Below, piece by piece: positions 1 to 10,300 of a DNA stretch of 64,000 bases; the first letter of the stretch is position 1; each line of letters starts with the position of its first letter. The stretch is taken from the NCBI RefSeq assembly GCF_003633685.1, contig NZ_RBKT01000001.1, positions 3,472,001 to 3,536,000 on the forward strand, read 5' to 3'. Under the pieces are notes generated by a model, which was not told the origin of the DNA, did no database searches, and worked only from the letters and a program-made list of their open reading frames with translations. The DNA comes from Micromonospora pisi. Lineage in GTDB: Bacteria; Actinomycetota; Actinomycetes; Mycobacteriales; Micromonosporaceae. The position numbers were made by a program, and so were the translations under genes.

Positions 1-327
1 CTCCACCAGGCTGACCGGCTCACCGCAGGCCGCTTCGATCAGGTCGACCGCCTCGTCCAGGTCACCGGGGTTGTGGTCCCAGTCCCCGTCCCGGTACATC
101 CGCAGCCCCACGTCGGTGCGGTCGTAGCTGAGCACCTCAGCCGCGTCCGGCGGCACCAGGACGATCGTGTAGCGACCGACCTCCACCTCGGCCTCGCTCG
201 GTTCCGGCTGCTCGGGCCGGCCCCGGCGGAACCGCTCCAACACCGATTCAATCGGACCGGGCGAGTTCGCCGGGTCGTACGGCCGGGCCCACGGCGGGGT
301 GTACTTCGCTGAGGTTGTCACGTTCAC
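1..327 (-). CDS. Hypothetical protein, 3' end outside window
   Basis: An open frame of 109 codons runs off the left edge. It starts at GTG (325-327), preceded by a GGAGG-type ribosome site about five bases upstream; an alternative GTG lies two codons further in. The visible product starts VNVTTSAKYTPPWARPYD and is hydrophilic and rich in Pro, Glu and Asp, with no membrane segment. I do not recognise the family. It is divergent from the XRE regulator at 483, and uncharacterised genes beside XRE/DUF397 pairs are common in actinobacteria, so it may belong to that locus. That link is inference only. Confidence 0.6.
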   Translation of the reverse strand, partial: MNVTTSAKYTPPWARPYDPANSPGPIESVLERFRRGRPEQPEPSEAEVEVGRYTIVLVPPDAAEVLSYDRTDVGLRMYRDGDWDHNPGDLDEAVDLIEAACGEPVSLVE

Positions 328-482
328 AACGACCTCCCGGTGCGTTGGTTATTGATCAAGGCATCGAGCAACGTTGCAGTCAACTCTTGCGCTCGACGGG
401 CATCACTGTCAATACTCAACGCGACGACAACAGTCGATCACCGTTACGGCCGGTCGATCGAAATCGGAAGCGGGAGTGCGCG

Positions 483-1331
483 ATGGCGAAGTCGAATCAG
501 CCCACAGTGGTCGGTCGCGGGCTCGGTGGCGAGTTGCGTGGGCTGCGGGAGGCGAAGAAGCTCGGCCTGCGCCGGGTCGCCGCCCGGCTCGACTGGCAGG
601 CGTCGAAACTGTCCCGGATGGAGACCGGCATCCAGGGCATCCGGGCCGAGGATGTTGCTTCCCTACTGGTGATCTACGGCGTGACCGGTGACGAACGCAG
701 GCGCCTGCTCGGCATGGCCGAACGCTCCGCCGAGTCGGGCTGGTGGGAGGTGATCGGCGGGCTCTCCGACGAATCCCGTACGTTGATCCGCCTGGAAGCC
801 GAGGCCACCAGCGTCGTCAACTGGCAGCCGCTGCTGATTCCCGGCCTGCTCCAGACCGCCGACTACACCCAGGTGCTGATGCGCGACGGCGGGGTCGAGG
901 AGCCGGACGCCCAGTCCCGGGTGGCGGCCCGACTTGGCCGACAGGCGGTCCTCACCCGTCCACAACCGCCGGAGCTGCTGGCGATCGTCGACGAGATGGT
1001 GTTGCGCCGGGTGCTCGGCAGCCCTCGGCTGATGGCCCGCCAGCTCCGGCACCTGATCGAGGCCGCGGAACGCCCCAACATCACGCTGCGAGTGGTGCCG
1101 TTCGCGGTCGGCGGGCATCCCGGACTCGACGGCGGGTTCGCGCTCTTCGACTTCCCCCGCAACAAATCCGTGGTCTATCTCGACCAGAAAATCTCCGGGC
1201 TCTTCCTGGAGGAGACACCGCAGGTGGCGTTCTTCCGGCGGGAGGCGGAGCGGCTCGGCGCGGTAGCCTTGAGCCCCACCGAGTCGGTCGACTTTGTTGC
1301 GCGGGTCGCAACGGAGCACGAGCGAGAGTGA
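483..1331 (+). CDS. XRE-family regulator with DUF5753 domain
   Basis: A 282-residue protein from ATG 483. The frame is open further upstream, but this ATG gives the usual family start (MAKSNQPTVVG). Residues about 10-65 form a Cro/C1-type helix-turn-helix (GGELRGLREAKKLGLRRVAA, then SKLSRMETG). Residues about 95-275 match the DUF5753 effector region, with the typical LLIPGLLQTADYTQ and a late PFAVGGHPGLDGGFALFDFP stretch. The family is abundant in Streptomyces and Micromonospora and almost always sits beside a DUF397 gene, as here 10 bp downstream. Such pairs act in development and antibiotic regulation, and some have been proposed as toxin-antitoxin-like. The ligand and targets cannot be told from sequence. 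Confidence 0.9.
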   Translation: MAKSNQPTVVGRGLGGELRGLREAKKLGLRRVAARLDWQASKLSRMETGIQGIRAEDVASLLVIYGVTGDERRRLLGMAERSAESGWWEVIGGLSDESRTLIRLEAEATSVVNWQPLLIPGLLQTADYTQVLMRDGGVEEPDAQSRVAARLGRQAVLTRPQPPELLAIVDEMVLRRVLGSPRLMARQLRHLIEAAERPNITLRVVPFAVGGHPGLDGGFALFDFPRNKSVVYLDQKISGLFLEETPQVAFFRREAERLGAVALSPTESVDFVARVATEHERE

Positions 1332-1340
1332 GTCTCCCGG

Positions 1341-1541
1341 ATGATCGCCCCTGACCTCTCCGCCGCCACCTGGCGCAAGTCCAGCCGCAGCGGCACCAAC
1401 GCGGACTGCGTCGAGATCGCCGAGTTGCCCGAGGCGGTTGCCGTACGCGACTCCAAGGACCCGTACGGGCCGACGCTCGCCTTCGACCGCACCGCCTGGG
1501 CCAGCTTTGTCACCCGTACGCCAAGGGCTTTCTCGGTCTGA
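1341..1541 (+). CDS. DUF397 small protein
   Basis: A 66-residue protein with the family signature WRKSSRSGTNADCVEIAE, then VAVRDSKDPYGPTLAFDRTAW. Length and layout are those of a single DUF397 domain: a beta-rich small protein with a conserved Trp, a Cys and an R-D-S-K turn. It begins 9 bases after the XRE gene stop and is surely co-transcribed with it. DUF397 proteins are partners of XRE-DUF5753 regulators; the molecular role is not settled. Nothing unusual is seen in this copy. Confidence 0.92.
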   Translation: MIAPDLSAATWRKSSRSGTNADCVEIAELPEAVAVRDSKDPYGPTLAFDRTAWASFVTRTPRAFSV

Positions 1542-1554
1542 GCACCGCCCACGG

Positions 1555-2040
1555 TCAGCCGGCGACCTGCCCCAGGAAGGCGTCGAGGCTGGCCATGGTC
1601 CGCTCGATCTTTTCTTCGAGGGTGATCGACTCGTGGAGGCGACGGCCGGCGTCCTTCTTGCCGCGCAGATAGAGCGAGCAGGCCAGGTCGGTGCAGATGT
1701 AGAGCCCGACGGAGTTGCCCTGCCGCCCGCTCGGCCCGGCCTTGCGCGCGGTCATCAGCGAAACGCCGTCGCCGGTGTGCGTGGTCAGGCACAACGAGCA
1801 CATGCTGCGTCGCAGCTGCCCGGTCTGCGATGCCACCCGCAGCGCCACCCCGACGAGCCCGCTGCCGGACTCGGTGACCAGGTAGGCCCGCTCGCCACCG
1901 GAGGGGTCCCGCCACCCGAAGAAGTCAAGGTCGGCCCAGGGTCGCGCGTCCAGATCCTTCGGCACGCCCAGCCGCTTCGCCTCGCCCTTGGTGCAGTTGA
2001 CGAAGGACGCGCGGATGGCAGGCTCGGTCACGGGCATCAT
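1555..2040 (-). CDS. FBP-type zinc-finger protein (EF-G-binding-like)
   Basis: A 161-residue protein from the first of two adjacent ATG codons (2038-2040); the frame is open upstream but runs into the TetR operator region. The C-terminal half carries a treble-clef cysteine set, SMCSLC at about residue 75 and YICTDLACS about 40 residues later, matching the FBP C-terminal domain. That domain is found in fusidic-acid-resistance proteins (FusB/FusC) that bind elongation factor G and in many uncharacterised actinobacterial proteins. The actinobacterial copies are chromosomal and not known to confer resistance, so the role is open. It is divergent from the TetR gene and shares its promoter region. 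Confidence 0.75.
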   Translation of the reverse strand: MMPVTEPAIRASFVNCTKGEAKRLGVPKDLDARPWADLDFFGWRDPSGGERAYLVTESGSGLVGVALRVASQTGQLRRSMCSLCLTTHTGDGVSLMTARKAGPSGRQGNSVGLYICTDLACSLYLRGKKDAGRRLHESITLEEKIERTMASLDAFLGQVAG

Positions 2041-2049
2041 AGGAGTTAT

Positions 2050-2085
2050 CCTAGAAGCCCTAGGCAAATGATTAAAACTTCTAGG
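2050..2085. promoter_or_regulatory. Inverted repeat, candidate TetR operator
   Basis: CCTAGAAG at 2050-2057 and CTTCTAGG at 2078-2085 are perfect 8-bp inverted repeats 20 bases apart in the divergent interval between the FBP gene (start 2040) and the TetR gene (start 2094). A smaller palindrome, CCTAGG, lies between them. The segment is far more AT-rich than its surroundings, as expected of a promoter. Position and symmetry fit autoregulation by the TetR protein and joint control of the FBP gene. Binding is inferred. Confidence 0.5.
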
Positions 2086-2093
2086 TACGGAGT

Positions 2094-2741
2094 GTGGTGC
2101 ACGTGGCACGTGCCGGGGTGACCACCGAACGCCTGACCCTGGCGGCGGCGGAGCTGGCCGACGAGGCCGGCTTCGAGAACGTGACCGTCTCGGCACTCGC
2201 CCGCCGCTTCGGCGTCAAGGACGCCAGCCTCTACTCCCACATCAGGAACGCGCAGGACCTGCGGATCAAGGTCGCACTGCTGGCCTTGGAGGAACTCGCC
2301 GACCGGGTCGCCGACTCACTCGCCGGCCGCGCCGGCAAGGACGCCCTGGTGGCCTTCGCCAACGCGTACCGCGACTACGCGAAGCAGCACCCCGGCAGGT
2401 ACGCCGCCATGCAACAGGACCTCGACCCGGAAACCGCAGCCGCGAGCGCGGGCGGCCGACACGCGGAGATGACCCGGGCGATCCTGCGCGGCTACCAGCT
2501 CTCCGAACCCGACCAGACCGACGCCGTACGCATGATGCACAGCACCTTCCACGGGTACGTGAGCCTCGAACGGACCGGCGGGTTCCGCCACCACCCGCGT
2601 ACGGCCGACGTCTCCTGGTCCAGAACCCTCGACGCCCTCGACACCCTCCTCCGAAACTGGCCCGCAACATCAACTGCTGTTCGAACTCCACCTCCGCCCG
2701 TGTCGGCTACGAGCGACACCGATCTATCCTCACCCGCCTAA
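2094..2741 (+). CDS. TetR-family regulator, WHG-type ligand domain
   Basis: A 215-residue protein; GTG 2094 is used, with in-frame GTGs at 2097 and 2103 as alternatives. An N-terminal TetR helix-turn-helix is clear (LTLAAAELADEAGFENVTVS, then ALARRFGVKDASLYSHIRN). The C-terminal half (residues about 85-190) contains FHGYVSLERTGGFRHHP, resembling the TetR_C_33/WHG ligand domain. The last 25 residues are Thr/Pro/Ser-rich and probably disordered. It lies head to head with the FBP gene across an inverted repeat. The effector is unknown. Confidence 0.87.
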   Translation: MVHVARAGVTTERLTLAAAELADEAGFENVTVSALARRFGVKDASLYSHIRNAQDLRIKVALLALEELADRVADSLAGRAGKDALVAFANAYRDYAKQHPGRYAAMQQDLDPETAAASAGGRHAEMTRAILRGYQLSEPDQTDAVRMMHSTFHGYVSLERTGGFRHHPRTADVSWSRTLDALDTLLRNWPATSTAVRTPPPPVSATSDTDLSSPA

Positions 2742-3342
2742 CACGAAGCCGTACGCCGGCCGTATCGCGGGCCGCCATTCTGGCGAGGTCCATCTTGACC
2801 GAAGGGCATCTTCCCGGTAATCCAGCACAATTGACATATCGATGCAAGGTCACCAATCAACAGCGCTCGCTGCGGATCGATGCCTAAACTCTTCCCGGGA
2901 ATAACCTCTCCACATGCAGGACGGCAACGCTGCCGCACGCCGGCAGACTTCGACACACGCACCATCACCCTGGCGACGGAGTGTAGCCAAGGTGATGCGC
3001 CGGAATATGCAGGCCCTTCTCGCCGAGATTCCTCGCCGAGCCTCCACTTCAAGGATCCTCTATCCGGGATCCAGTGGGTAGACGCGAAGCCAAGCCCGAT
3101 CGCCCGGAATGCCTCGCAAGAAGGACAGACCTCGATCCAATGCCTTGCACAGGCAGCGGAAGTCGGAATGGTACGGACGTAGATTCACCCAGCCCAGGGC
3201 CTGACAGCATCAGCGTCCACGGTTCCGCCCGAATCAAAACCTTTCGTGGTCAACTTTGAGTGGTGCCCGAGACGACGTCGTCGCGGCAGCGGTACACCTC
3301 GCACTTCAAATACCGTTACCTGAACAAATCTTGTTGGCCACG
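2742..3342. other. Intergenic, no gene supported
   Basis: About 600 bases between the TetR gene and the immunity gene. Six frames hold only short ORFs (60-105 codons) without a convincing ribosome site or recognisable product. Base composition is clearly more AT-rich than the flanking chromosome and resembles the toxin/immunity end of the RHS locus. It may be a decayed remnant of displaced toxin or immunity cassettes, but nothing identifiable remains by eye. A GACGACGTCGTC palindrome lies near 3272. Confidence 0.5.
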
Positions 3343-3927
3343 TCATTGACATGATTGAGGAAGGTCGTCGATAGCAATCTCGATGTGTTCGCGTATTGAC
3401 AGGCACGATCGCAACGACAGCGCGCTAACGAATGCCTGGCAAACTTCATTCAAAACACCGTCAACATGGACGGCACACATGAGAAGTATGTCGACACAGC
3501 TGGCATTCCCCGACGCCAATAGCTCCTCGATGAACGCATTCAGCCGACTCGCCATCATCTCGACACAAGTCCGCACGGACACCTCGCCGACTACTTGATT
3601 GTCGACGTGCTCTTCATAACCGGTCGCGATGACACTCAAGAGATCAAGGATCGACTTGCGTCCAGGCGGCGGCGCCAGATCCATCGCGACGAGCAAGCAT
3701 GAGGTAACCGGTTTAACCGCTTCGGACAGCCTCCCATCCACAACGACCACATTGTCGATTCGCCAGTATCCCGCCGCAGCCTGCTCGTCAGACTCCGCAG
3801 AAGCCAACGTCACGATAGCCACAGGAACCCTTGAGGCATCACCCGTGAACGTGCGGAAGGCGGTCCAGTCATGCTTGGCCAGTTCAACTGAAAGCGATGG
3901 ATCCACCTCGGTTCCCTGTTGCGCCAA
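3343..3927 (-). CDS. Probable immunity protein for the RHS toxin
   Basis: A 194-residue acidic, helical-looking protein with no signal peptide or membrane segment. It starts at TTG 3927 (an in-frame GTG lies at 3906), 16 bases after the RHS stop on the same strand, the standard place for the cognate immunity gene. The middle holds YWRIDNVVVVDGRLSEAV followed by ILDLLSVIATGYEEH. I associate this layout with helical, HEAT-like proteins seen beside actinobacterial polymorphic toxins; that is recollection, not a search. It is not recognisably SUKH. Low GC compared with the chromosome fits acquisition with the toxin tip. The function is inferred from position. Confidence 0.6.
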   Translation of the reverse strand: MAQQGTEVDPSLSVELAKHDWTAFRTFTGDASRVPVAIVTLASAESDEQAAAGYWRIDNVVVVDGRLSEAVKPVTSCLLVAMDLAPPPGRKSILDLLSVIATGYEEHVDNQVVGEVSVRTCVEMMASRLNAFIEELLASGNASCVDILLMCAVHVDGVLNEVCQAFVSALSLRSCLSIREHIEIAIDDLPQSCQ

Positions 3928-3943
3928 CTTCCACCTTCACAAT

Positions 3944-4338
3944 CTAGTCGGGATCGTTAACTCGGAGCCAATCTGACGCGAACGTGGTCTCGGGGGAAAC
4001 ATTTTCTCTTCCCCACGTGAGCTCACAACTGATGCAAACAGCTCGCGGACTCAGAAAATTGGATTTACGCAGCAATACAGGAGTTGTCCGCATTACCTTC
4101 GTTGGGTCACCGCCCAAGGCGTTGATAAGACATGTCTCAGCGCATCCTGCCGCCGAAGACGCCGCAGCCGCGTACTCGCCAGTTTGCATGTTGTAGCCGC
4201 CGATCGCAACATTCGGCATCTTTCTGCCCGATACCGACCTACTGAGATGAGTAGCCAAGCTGTCGCGAGCTTGGATCGCCGCGCCTTCAAGCTCCCCTGA
4301 CGAAAGCCCCGTCGACTTGTTGACTGCCGTGCCGATGC
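3944..4338 (-). other. C-terminal toxin domain, deaminase-like
   Basis: The last 130 or so residues after the Hint domain. Two zinc-site motifs in the order expected of the deaminase fold are visible: GCAETCL (a Cys-Ala-Glu active-site box, near 4120-4150) and AVCISC (a CxxC box, near 4020-4045). Before them is RKMPNVAIGGYNMQTGEY, which resembles the YwqJ-related group of bacterial toxin deaminases. The Glu would be the proton shuttle, with three Cys binding zinc. The substrate (nucleoside, RNA or DNA) cannot be inferred. This segment is AT-richer than the RHS shell. Confidence 0.55.
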
Positions 4339-7300
4339 AGTTGTGTACGAGTACCGGGGTGGTGCCGGCTACCACGTAGTACGTGTGGTCGGTGTCGACG
4401 GTGAGGTCGTGCATGACCTCGGAGCCAGCGTAGTAGCGGGTCGTGGTGACGGTTGCGGGTGTTTTGTCGAGTGCGAGGAGGCGTTCGCCGGGTTGCAGGT
4501 TGACGGCGTCGATCCAGGCGTAACGGGTCTGGCTCCAGAAGGGATGGTGCTGGGTGGTTTCGATGACCTCGATGCGTCCGTCTGCGAAGCGGATGGTGAG
4601 GTCGGCGAGGTCGCTGTCGAGGTTGGTGTGGGTATCGGTGACTTTGCGCGCCTCGGTCTCGCCGGTCGCCGGGTTGGTGGCAAGGACCTGGTCGCCTTCG
4701 TCAAATTCCTCGATGGCCTTCACCTGCCCGTTCGCCAGGACCACCTTCGTCCCTGGGGCAAAGCTGTGGCACTTGCCGAGGATCTTGTTTGCCCAGGCGA
4801 CTGACTTGTCCCATGCCCTGACGGCGCTTTCGACAGCCTTCAGGCGATTGAGAAGAGCTTTGCCCTTGAGGAATGCGTTCGCCACTTTACCCGGAGGCAG
4901 GACGTTGAGTAGCGCCATACCGCAGGCGACGAGGTTTCCGCCGACACATCCGAGGATGTCGTTGATGCCAAGAAAGTCAAGCAGCAGGTCACCGGCAGCC
5001 TTGAGGATGACCTCCTTGATGCTGGTGTTCTTGATCTTATTGGCCTTGGCGAGGTCTTCCTTGCTCGGCCCATTATTGGTCGGCTTCTTCGCCGGCTTGA
5101 CCGGGTCCTTCCTGACGCCCCACTTACCGTTACTCTTCTTGACAACCTTCTCGCCCGTAGCCCGGTAATGGCGCTCGTCCCCATCTGCGGTTTCCGTGAT
5201 GAGTGGCCTGAGACCGTCGGGGTCAGTGAAAGTGACGGGCGAGTTGTAGGAGTAGGCGTATCCGTTGATTTGTTGTGGGTCGGCGGTGTCGATGACCGGG
5301 TCGACGCTGATGAAACGGCCTGTGGTGGGGTCGTATTCGCGGGCGCCGAGGTGGGTGAGGCCGGTGGGGTCCTGCGTGCCACCGACAAAACCCTTCTGGC
5401 TGGGCCAGGTGGTGGGTTGGGTGCCACGGGGTTCGCCGAAGGGCGTGCTCCGGCGACGGATGACATCGAGGCTGTCGGGATCGATCTTGACTTGGCTGGT
5501 GCCGTGATGGTCGGCGGAGACCCAGGTCAGGCCGGTGACGCCGCGTACGGCGACGGTGGTGCCGTTGTGGGTGTAGTAGCGGGTGCCATCCACCTGCCCG
5601 TTGGTCTTGAGGTGCAGCTCGGTTCCGCCGAGGTAGAGGGTGCTACCACCACCGCCGGTGTCACGACGCAGGAGCCGGTTGCCGCTGGCGTCGTAGACGT
5701 AGCTGGTTTCCAGCCCGGTTTGGCTGGTGGAGGCGAGGTGGCCTTCGGGATCCCAGGTGAGAGTTTGGGTGGCACCGTTGACCGGCCGGGTGATGGTGTT
5801 GCCTGCAAGGTCATATGTGTAGGTGTCGGTGCGGGTGGTTTCCCCGGTGTAGGCAACCTGGGTAAGGGTGTGAGGCTGGTCGGCCTTCGGATTGGGGTAG
5901 GTGGAGGTGGCCGTGGTGGTGCCGGTCGCACTCCAACTGGTCTGGGTCTTCCGGTTGCCGGTGACGTCATAGGTCCACGCCAACCGGTACGGGTCCGCCC
6001 CTGCTCGCTGTGGCGTGGTGCAGCCGGTGGCGGGCTGGGACCATGCGTCGGTGAGGCGCCGGTGGTAGTCGTACCGGAAGCATTCGACCTGGTCGCGGAC
6101 GCCGTCGCTCTTGCCGGCGATGGTAGTGATGTTGCCGGCCGGGTCGAACTCGTACTCCGAGGCAGAGCGGTTGTTCCACGTGTTCGGTGTGGTGGGGTTC
6201 TCGGTGTCGACCAGGATGTTGGTGAGGCGGCGGGTGGCCTCGTCGATCCCGTACCCGAGCCGCACTCGTTTGCCGGCCGCGCCGAGGATCTGGTTTTCGA
6301 TCCCACCCAACCAGTCGTGGCTGGTCGAGGCGACGTAGGTGGTGATCGGAGAGGCCATGGTGGTGGCGAGACCAGTGGTGCCGTACCCGTAGGTCAGGGT
6401 CTCCTCGGGCAGGCCGCCGAGAGCGGGCAGCGTGGTGGTGGCAGGTGCGCCGGTCGGGAGGAACGTGGCGGCGGTGGTGTAGATGCCGGCGAGGTTGCCC
6501 TCGGTTGCCGGGATCGTGACGGTGCTGCCGGTGGGCTGATATCGGTCGGTGTAGCCGGTGACGGCGGTGGTGTAGGCAGCGGCGCCAATGTGGCGGGTGG
6601 AGGACGTGAGCTGCCCCTTGGCCAGGGTGTCGTAGACGTACGAGGTCCGCAGCGCACCGGTAGGGCTGTCATCGCGTGTTTCGGTGAGCCGGCCGAGCGA
6701 GTCGTTGTAGACTCGCGCGATCGTTTCCCCACGGGCGTCGGTTGTCGTCAGGACCCGGTCGAGGTCGTCGTACGTGCTGCTGGACTCGCCCGCATCGGGG
6801 TCGTTCTTGCTGATCTGCCGGCCGCGCAGGTCGTAGGTGTAGCTCCACTCGTTCCCAGCCGGGTCGATGACCTTGGTCAGCATGTCGGACGGGTCGTACT
6901 GGTAGATGGTTTCGTCGGCCCCGCCGGAGATGGACCCGGTGTGGTACTGCCGCAATGCTGTCGTGTTACCGCGGGCGTCGTGGATGGTGGTGGTGGCGAC
7001 CCCACCGTCGGGCGGATCAACGTGGATACGGTCCCCGCCGTAGGTGGTGGTGGTCTGCCACTTGAACGTGTTGCGTGACCAGAACGCGTCAACCTTGGGG
7101 CGTCCGGCGCCGTCGTAGGTACGCCGAGACTGGGTCGCCACGTCGGCGTCGTTGAATGCGTACAGGGTGCCGTTCGAGGCGGCGGCGTTGTGGAACGTCG
7201 ACGTCTTGACGGGCAGGCCCTGGGAGTCGTACTGGGTGTCGCTCACCGCGCGGGTGCCGGACGGGGTGGTGCTCTGGGTCTGCCGGGCCTGTAGGAGCCC

Positions 7301-10300
7301 GTCGTAGATCGCGAACGAGCTGACCTGGTTGCCGTTCGGCGCGAGAGTCTTCGTCTGCACGTGCCGGGCGGTCGCATTGACCGTGTAGATGTACTCGGCA
7401 TCGGGGGTCTGGTTTGTCGCGCGCCCCGGATTCCACACCTTGGTGCGCCGCCCGAGCAGGTCGTACTGAGCCGTGGTCGTCTTGTTGTTGGCGTCGACAA
7501 CGCTCAGGATAAGACCCTTGCGGGGATCGTAATGGGTGGTAGTGATGTGTCCGGCTGGGTTTGTCACGGTGACGGTGGACGGCGCCGCACCGGTGGGCGG
7601 GGTGTAACTGGTTCGGGTGGTGTTGTTCAGCGCGTCGGTAACCGTCAACGGTCGCCCGTAGCTGTCATACGTGGTGCTCGTGCTGGTCACGTAACTGCTG
7701 GTCGTGCCGTTGTGCGACTTCACCTGTTCGGTCCGGGTAACCAAACCCTGGGTCGGCGCGACACCAGCGGCCTGCCCGTCGTAGGAGGCCACATCATCGG
7801 AGACCAGGTCCTGTGGGTACGTCGGAGTGGCCGAGCAGTCCTTCAAAGTGGTGAGGGTGCGGGAAACGGTATCGACGATTCCGCGGGTGGTGTTACGGAC
7901 GTAGGTGTACCTAGTGCAGAGGTTGTCGGCCGCGGTGTTGAGATCGCCCGCATTGGTGACGGTGGTCGGGAGCCCGTATTCGTCGAAGGTGGTGCGCTTG
8001 TAGGTCCAGCGCCAGGTACCGGAGGCAGGCAGCCATGTCCGCTGCCATGCGCTTCCTTCCAAGACCATGTGGGCTTTCACGTCCTCGCCGCCGGCGACCG
8101 GTGTTGGCCGCAGCCCGGTCTGCACGGCGGTCAGAACACGAATCGTGCCCCCGATGACGGTGGTGCCGTCGAGGGTGATCTCCTCGCGTGGGCGTCCCTC
8201 CAGGCCGTTGACGTCAGAAACCCGGTTCGCCCATAGCTGGCTCAATGCGGCGGTGCAGTCCCAGATCCCTGCCTGAGTGCCGTTCGGTGCTTGCCCGCCT
8301 GCGAGGCAACGCCCGGACTGTGGGTTGAGCAGCGTTCCATTCGGCTGTGGCTGCCACACCTGGCTACCGCCGCCGTTGCAGGTGAGCAACTGCACCAGGG
8401 TGCCGTTTGCGGTGCCGCCGTTGATCACGTCAAGGCACTTGCCCGACCTTGGGTTGAGCAAGCCGCCATTAGCCCGGGTTTCCCAACCCTGTCCGCTGCC
8501 GTCGTTGCACAGACGGGAATCGGCTCGGGTTCCGTCAGTCGTGCCGCTGACCTCCAAACAGCGGTTGCTCTGCGGGCTGATCAGGGTGCCGTTCGCCTGC
8601 GGCTGCCAGATCTGACTCCAAGCGTTGGTGCAGTCCCAGATCTGCAGGCGGGCCGCGCGGCTGGTGGATGCGCTGACGATGTCGAGGCACCGGCCCGTCG
8701 GCGGATTACGCAAGCTTCCGTTGGGTTGCCGCACCCAACGCTGGTTCCCACCGGTGTTGCAGTCCCAGAGCGTGACCTCGGAACCGTTCCCGGTGGCCTG
8801 GTTGGCGATGTCCAGACAGCGACCCGATTGCGGATTCCGTAACCGGAAGGACGGGTCGGTCAGCGACGGGTAGTCGGTCTGCCACACCTGCCCGGTGGCA
8901 CCGGTGCAGTCCCACATCTGGATGACTGACCCGTTGGCGGTGGCGTTCCCCGCCGCCTCCAGACAGCGACCGCCTTGACCGGAAACCGCCACCTGCATCC
9001 CGGGCGTGCCCATCGGCGTGGTGATCCCCACCCGGCGGCTGTTCCACACCATGGACTCGTTGTCGGCACTGGGCATCCCATCGCCGCTCATACCCCGGAA
9101 ATAGTGTTTCCGGGAACTGGTCTGGGGGCCGCCCGCCGCACCTTCGGTGGTCGTGACCGTCGTGTACCCACGCCACAACGACCACGTCCGGACCGCCGCC
9201 AACGACGTCTCGTTATGGTCATGCGCCCACAACGCCGTGTCAGTCGAACCGTCGATCCCGTAGGAGTAGGACGTCACCTGGTCCGGCGACCCACCGGTGG
9301 TGTCGTGCTCCACCACCTGCGTCACCACGTACTTGTGGAACCAACCGTATCCGGCTGGCATGCCCACCGGTTTGTGCATCTGCGGGAAGCAGCGCCAGGG
9401 ATTCGCGTGCGGGCTTGGCTGCACCGCCCGGGTGCACTCCTCGCCCGAGTAGGTGACCAGAGTCTCCCCACCGACCCCGTTTTTGATCACACCGATCCGG
9501 TAGCGCGCGTACGGTGCGACACCGATGTCGTTGCCCCAGTCCACCCGGTTGTACTTACGAGTGCCACCGAACTGGACCGCAGGCTCCGCGAGTCCGGTTG
9601 TCCCATCCTCCGCGAATCCGGTGCGTGTCACACTGTCCAGCCACAGATTCGGCGACGTGTCATCGCCCGCCGGGCTGATGAAGTCGCCGCTGGCCGGGTA
9701 GCTCTGGGCGAGGTCCCAACGATCCACCGTCCGGTACTGACCGGCCGAAGAATTCCACAACATCGCCCGCACGGCCGACAGCTTGTATGGGCTGAAGAAG
9801 ACCGGGCTCGTGGTACCCGGGCAACTCGTCGACGACGACGAGCAGTGCAGATCCCACGGGGTGTCGGGGTAATCCGACTGCGCGCAAGCCGAACCGGTGA
9901 CACACCGAAGTGTCTTGTCGAACTCCACCCGCCCCCCATGGCGTCTGCGCACCCTCGTTACCCGCCCGGGTGCCGTAATCGATGTACTTCGGATATCCCG
10001 CGAGTTCGTACGACGCGACCCCGGCGGTGTTGTTGTTCCGCCCGTAGTTGCCGCTGTACTTGTCGTAGAAGTACGTCATCGAGTTGCCGGTCGTGTCGGT
10101 GACGTAGTCCAACTGCCACCGATACGCCTGTCGACACGACGACGCCGCGAACCCGCTTGAGGAGTAACACGGTTCCCCTGCGTTGTTCCCGAACACCGGG
10201 ACCGTCAGAACCGACGACGTCACCCTAGGGTCGGTCGGGTATCGCTTGTGCAGCCCGAAGTGGTACTGCGTGCCGTCCTGCGACGTGACCCGCCAATACT

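Noticed and set aside
2880-3182. Small ORFs in the AT-richer gap
   Set aside because: No ribosome site, no recognisable domain, and overlapping alternatives on both strands.
4339-4773. True protein-splicing intein
   Set aside because: The Hint domain is followed only by the toxin tip, so toxin release rather than splicing is expected.
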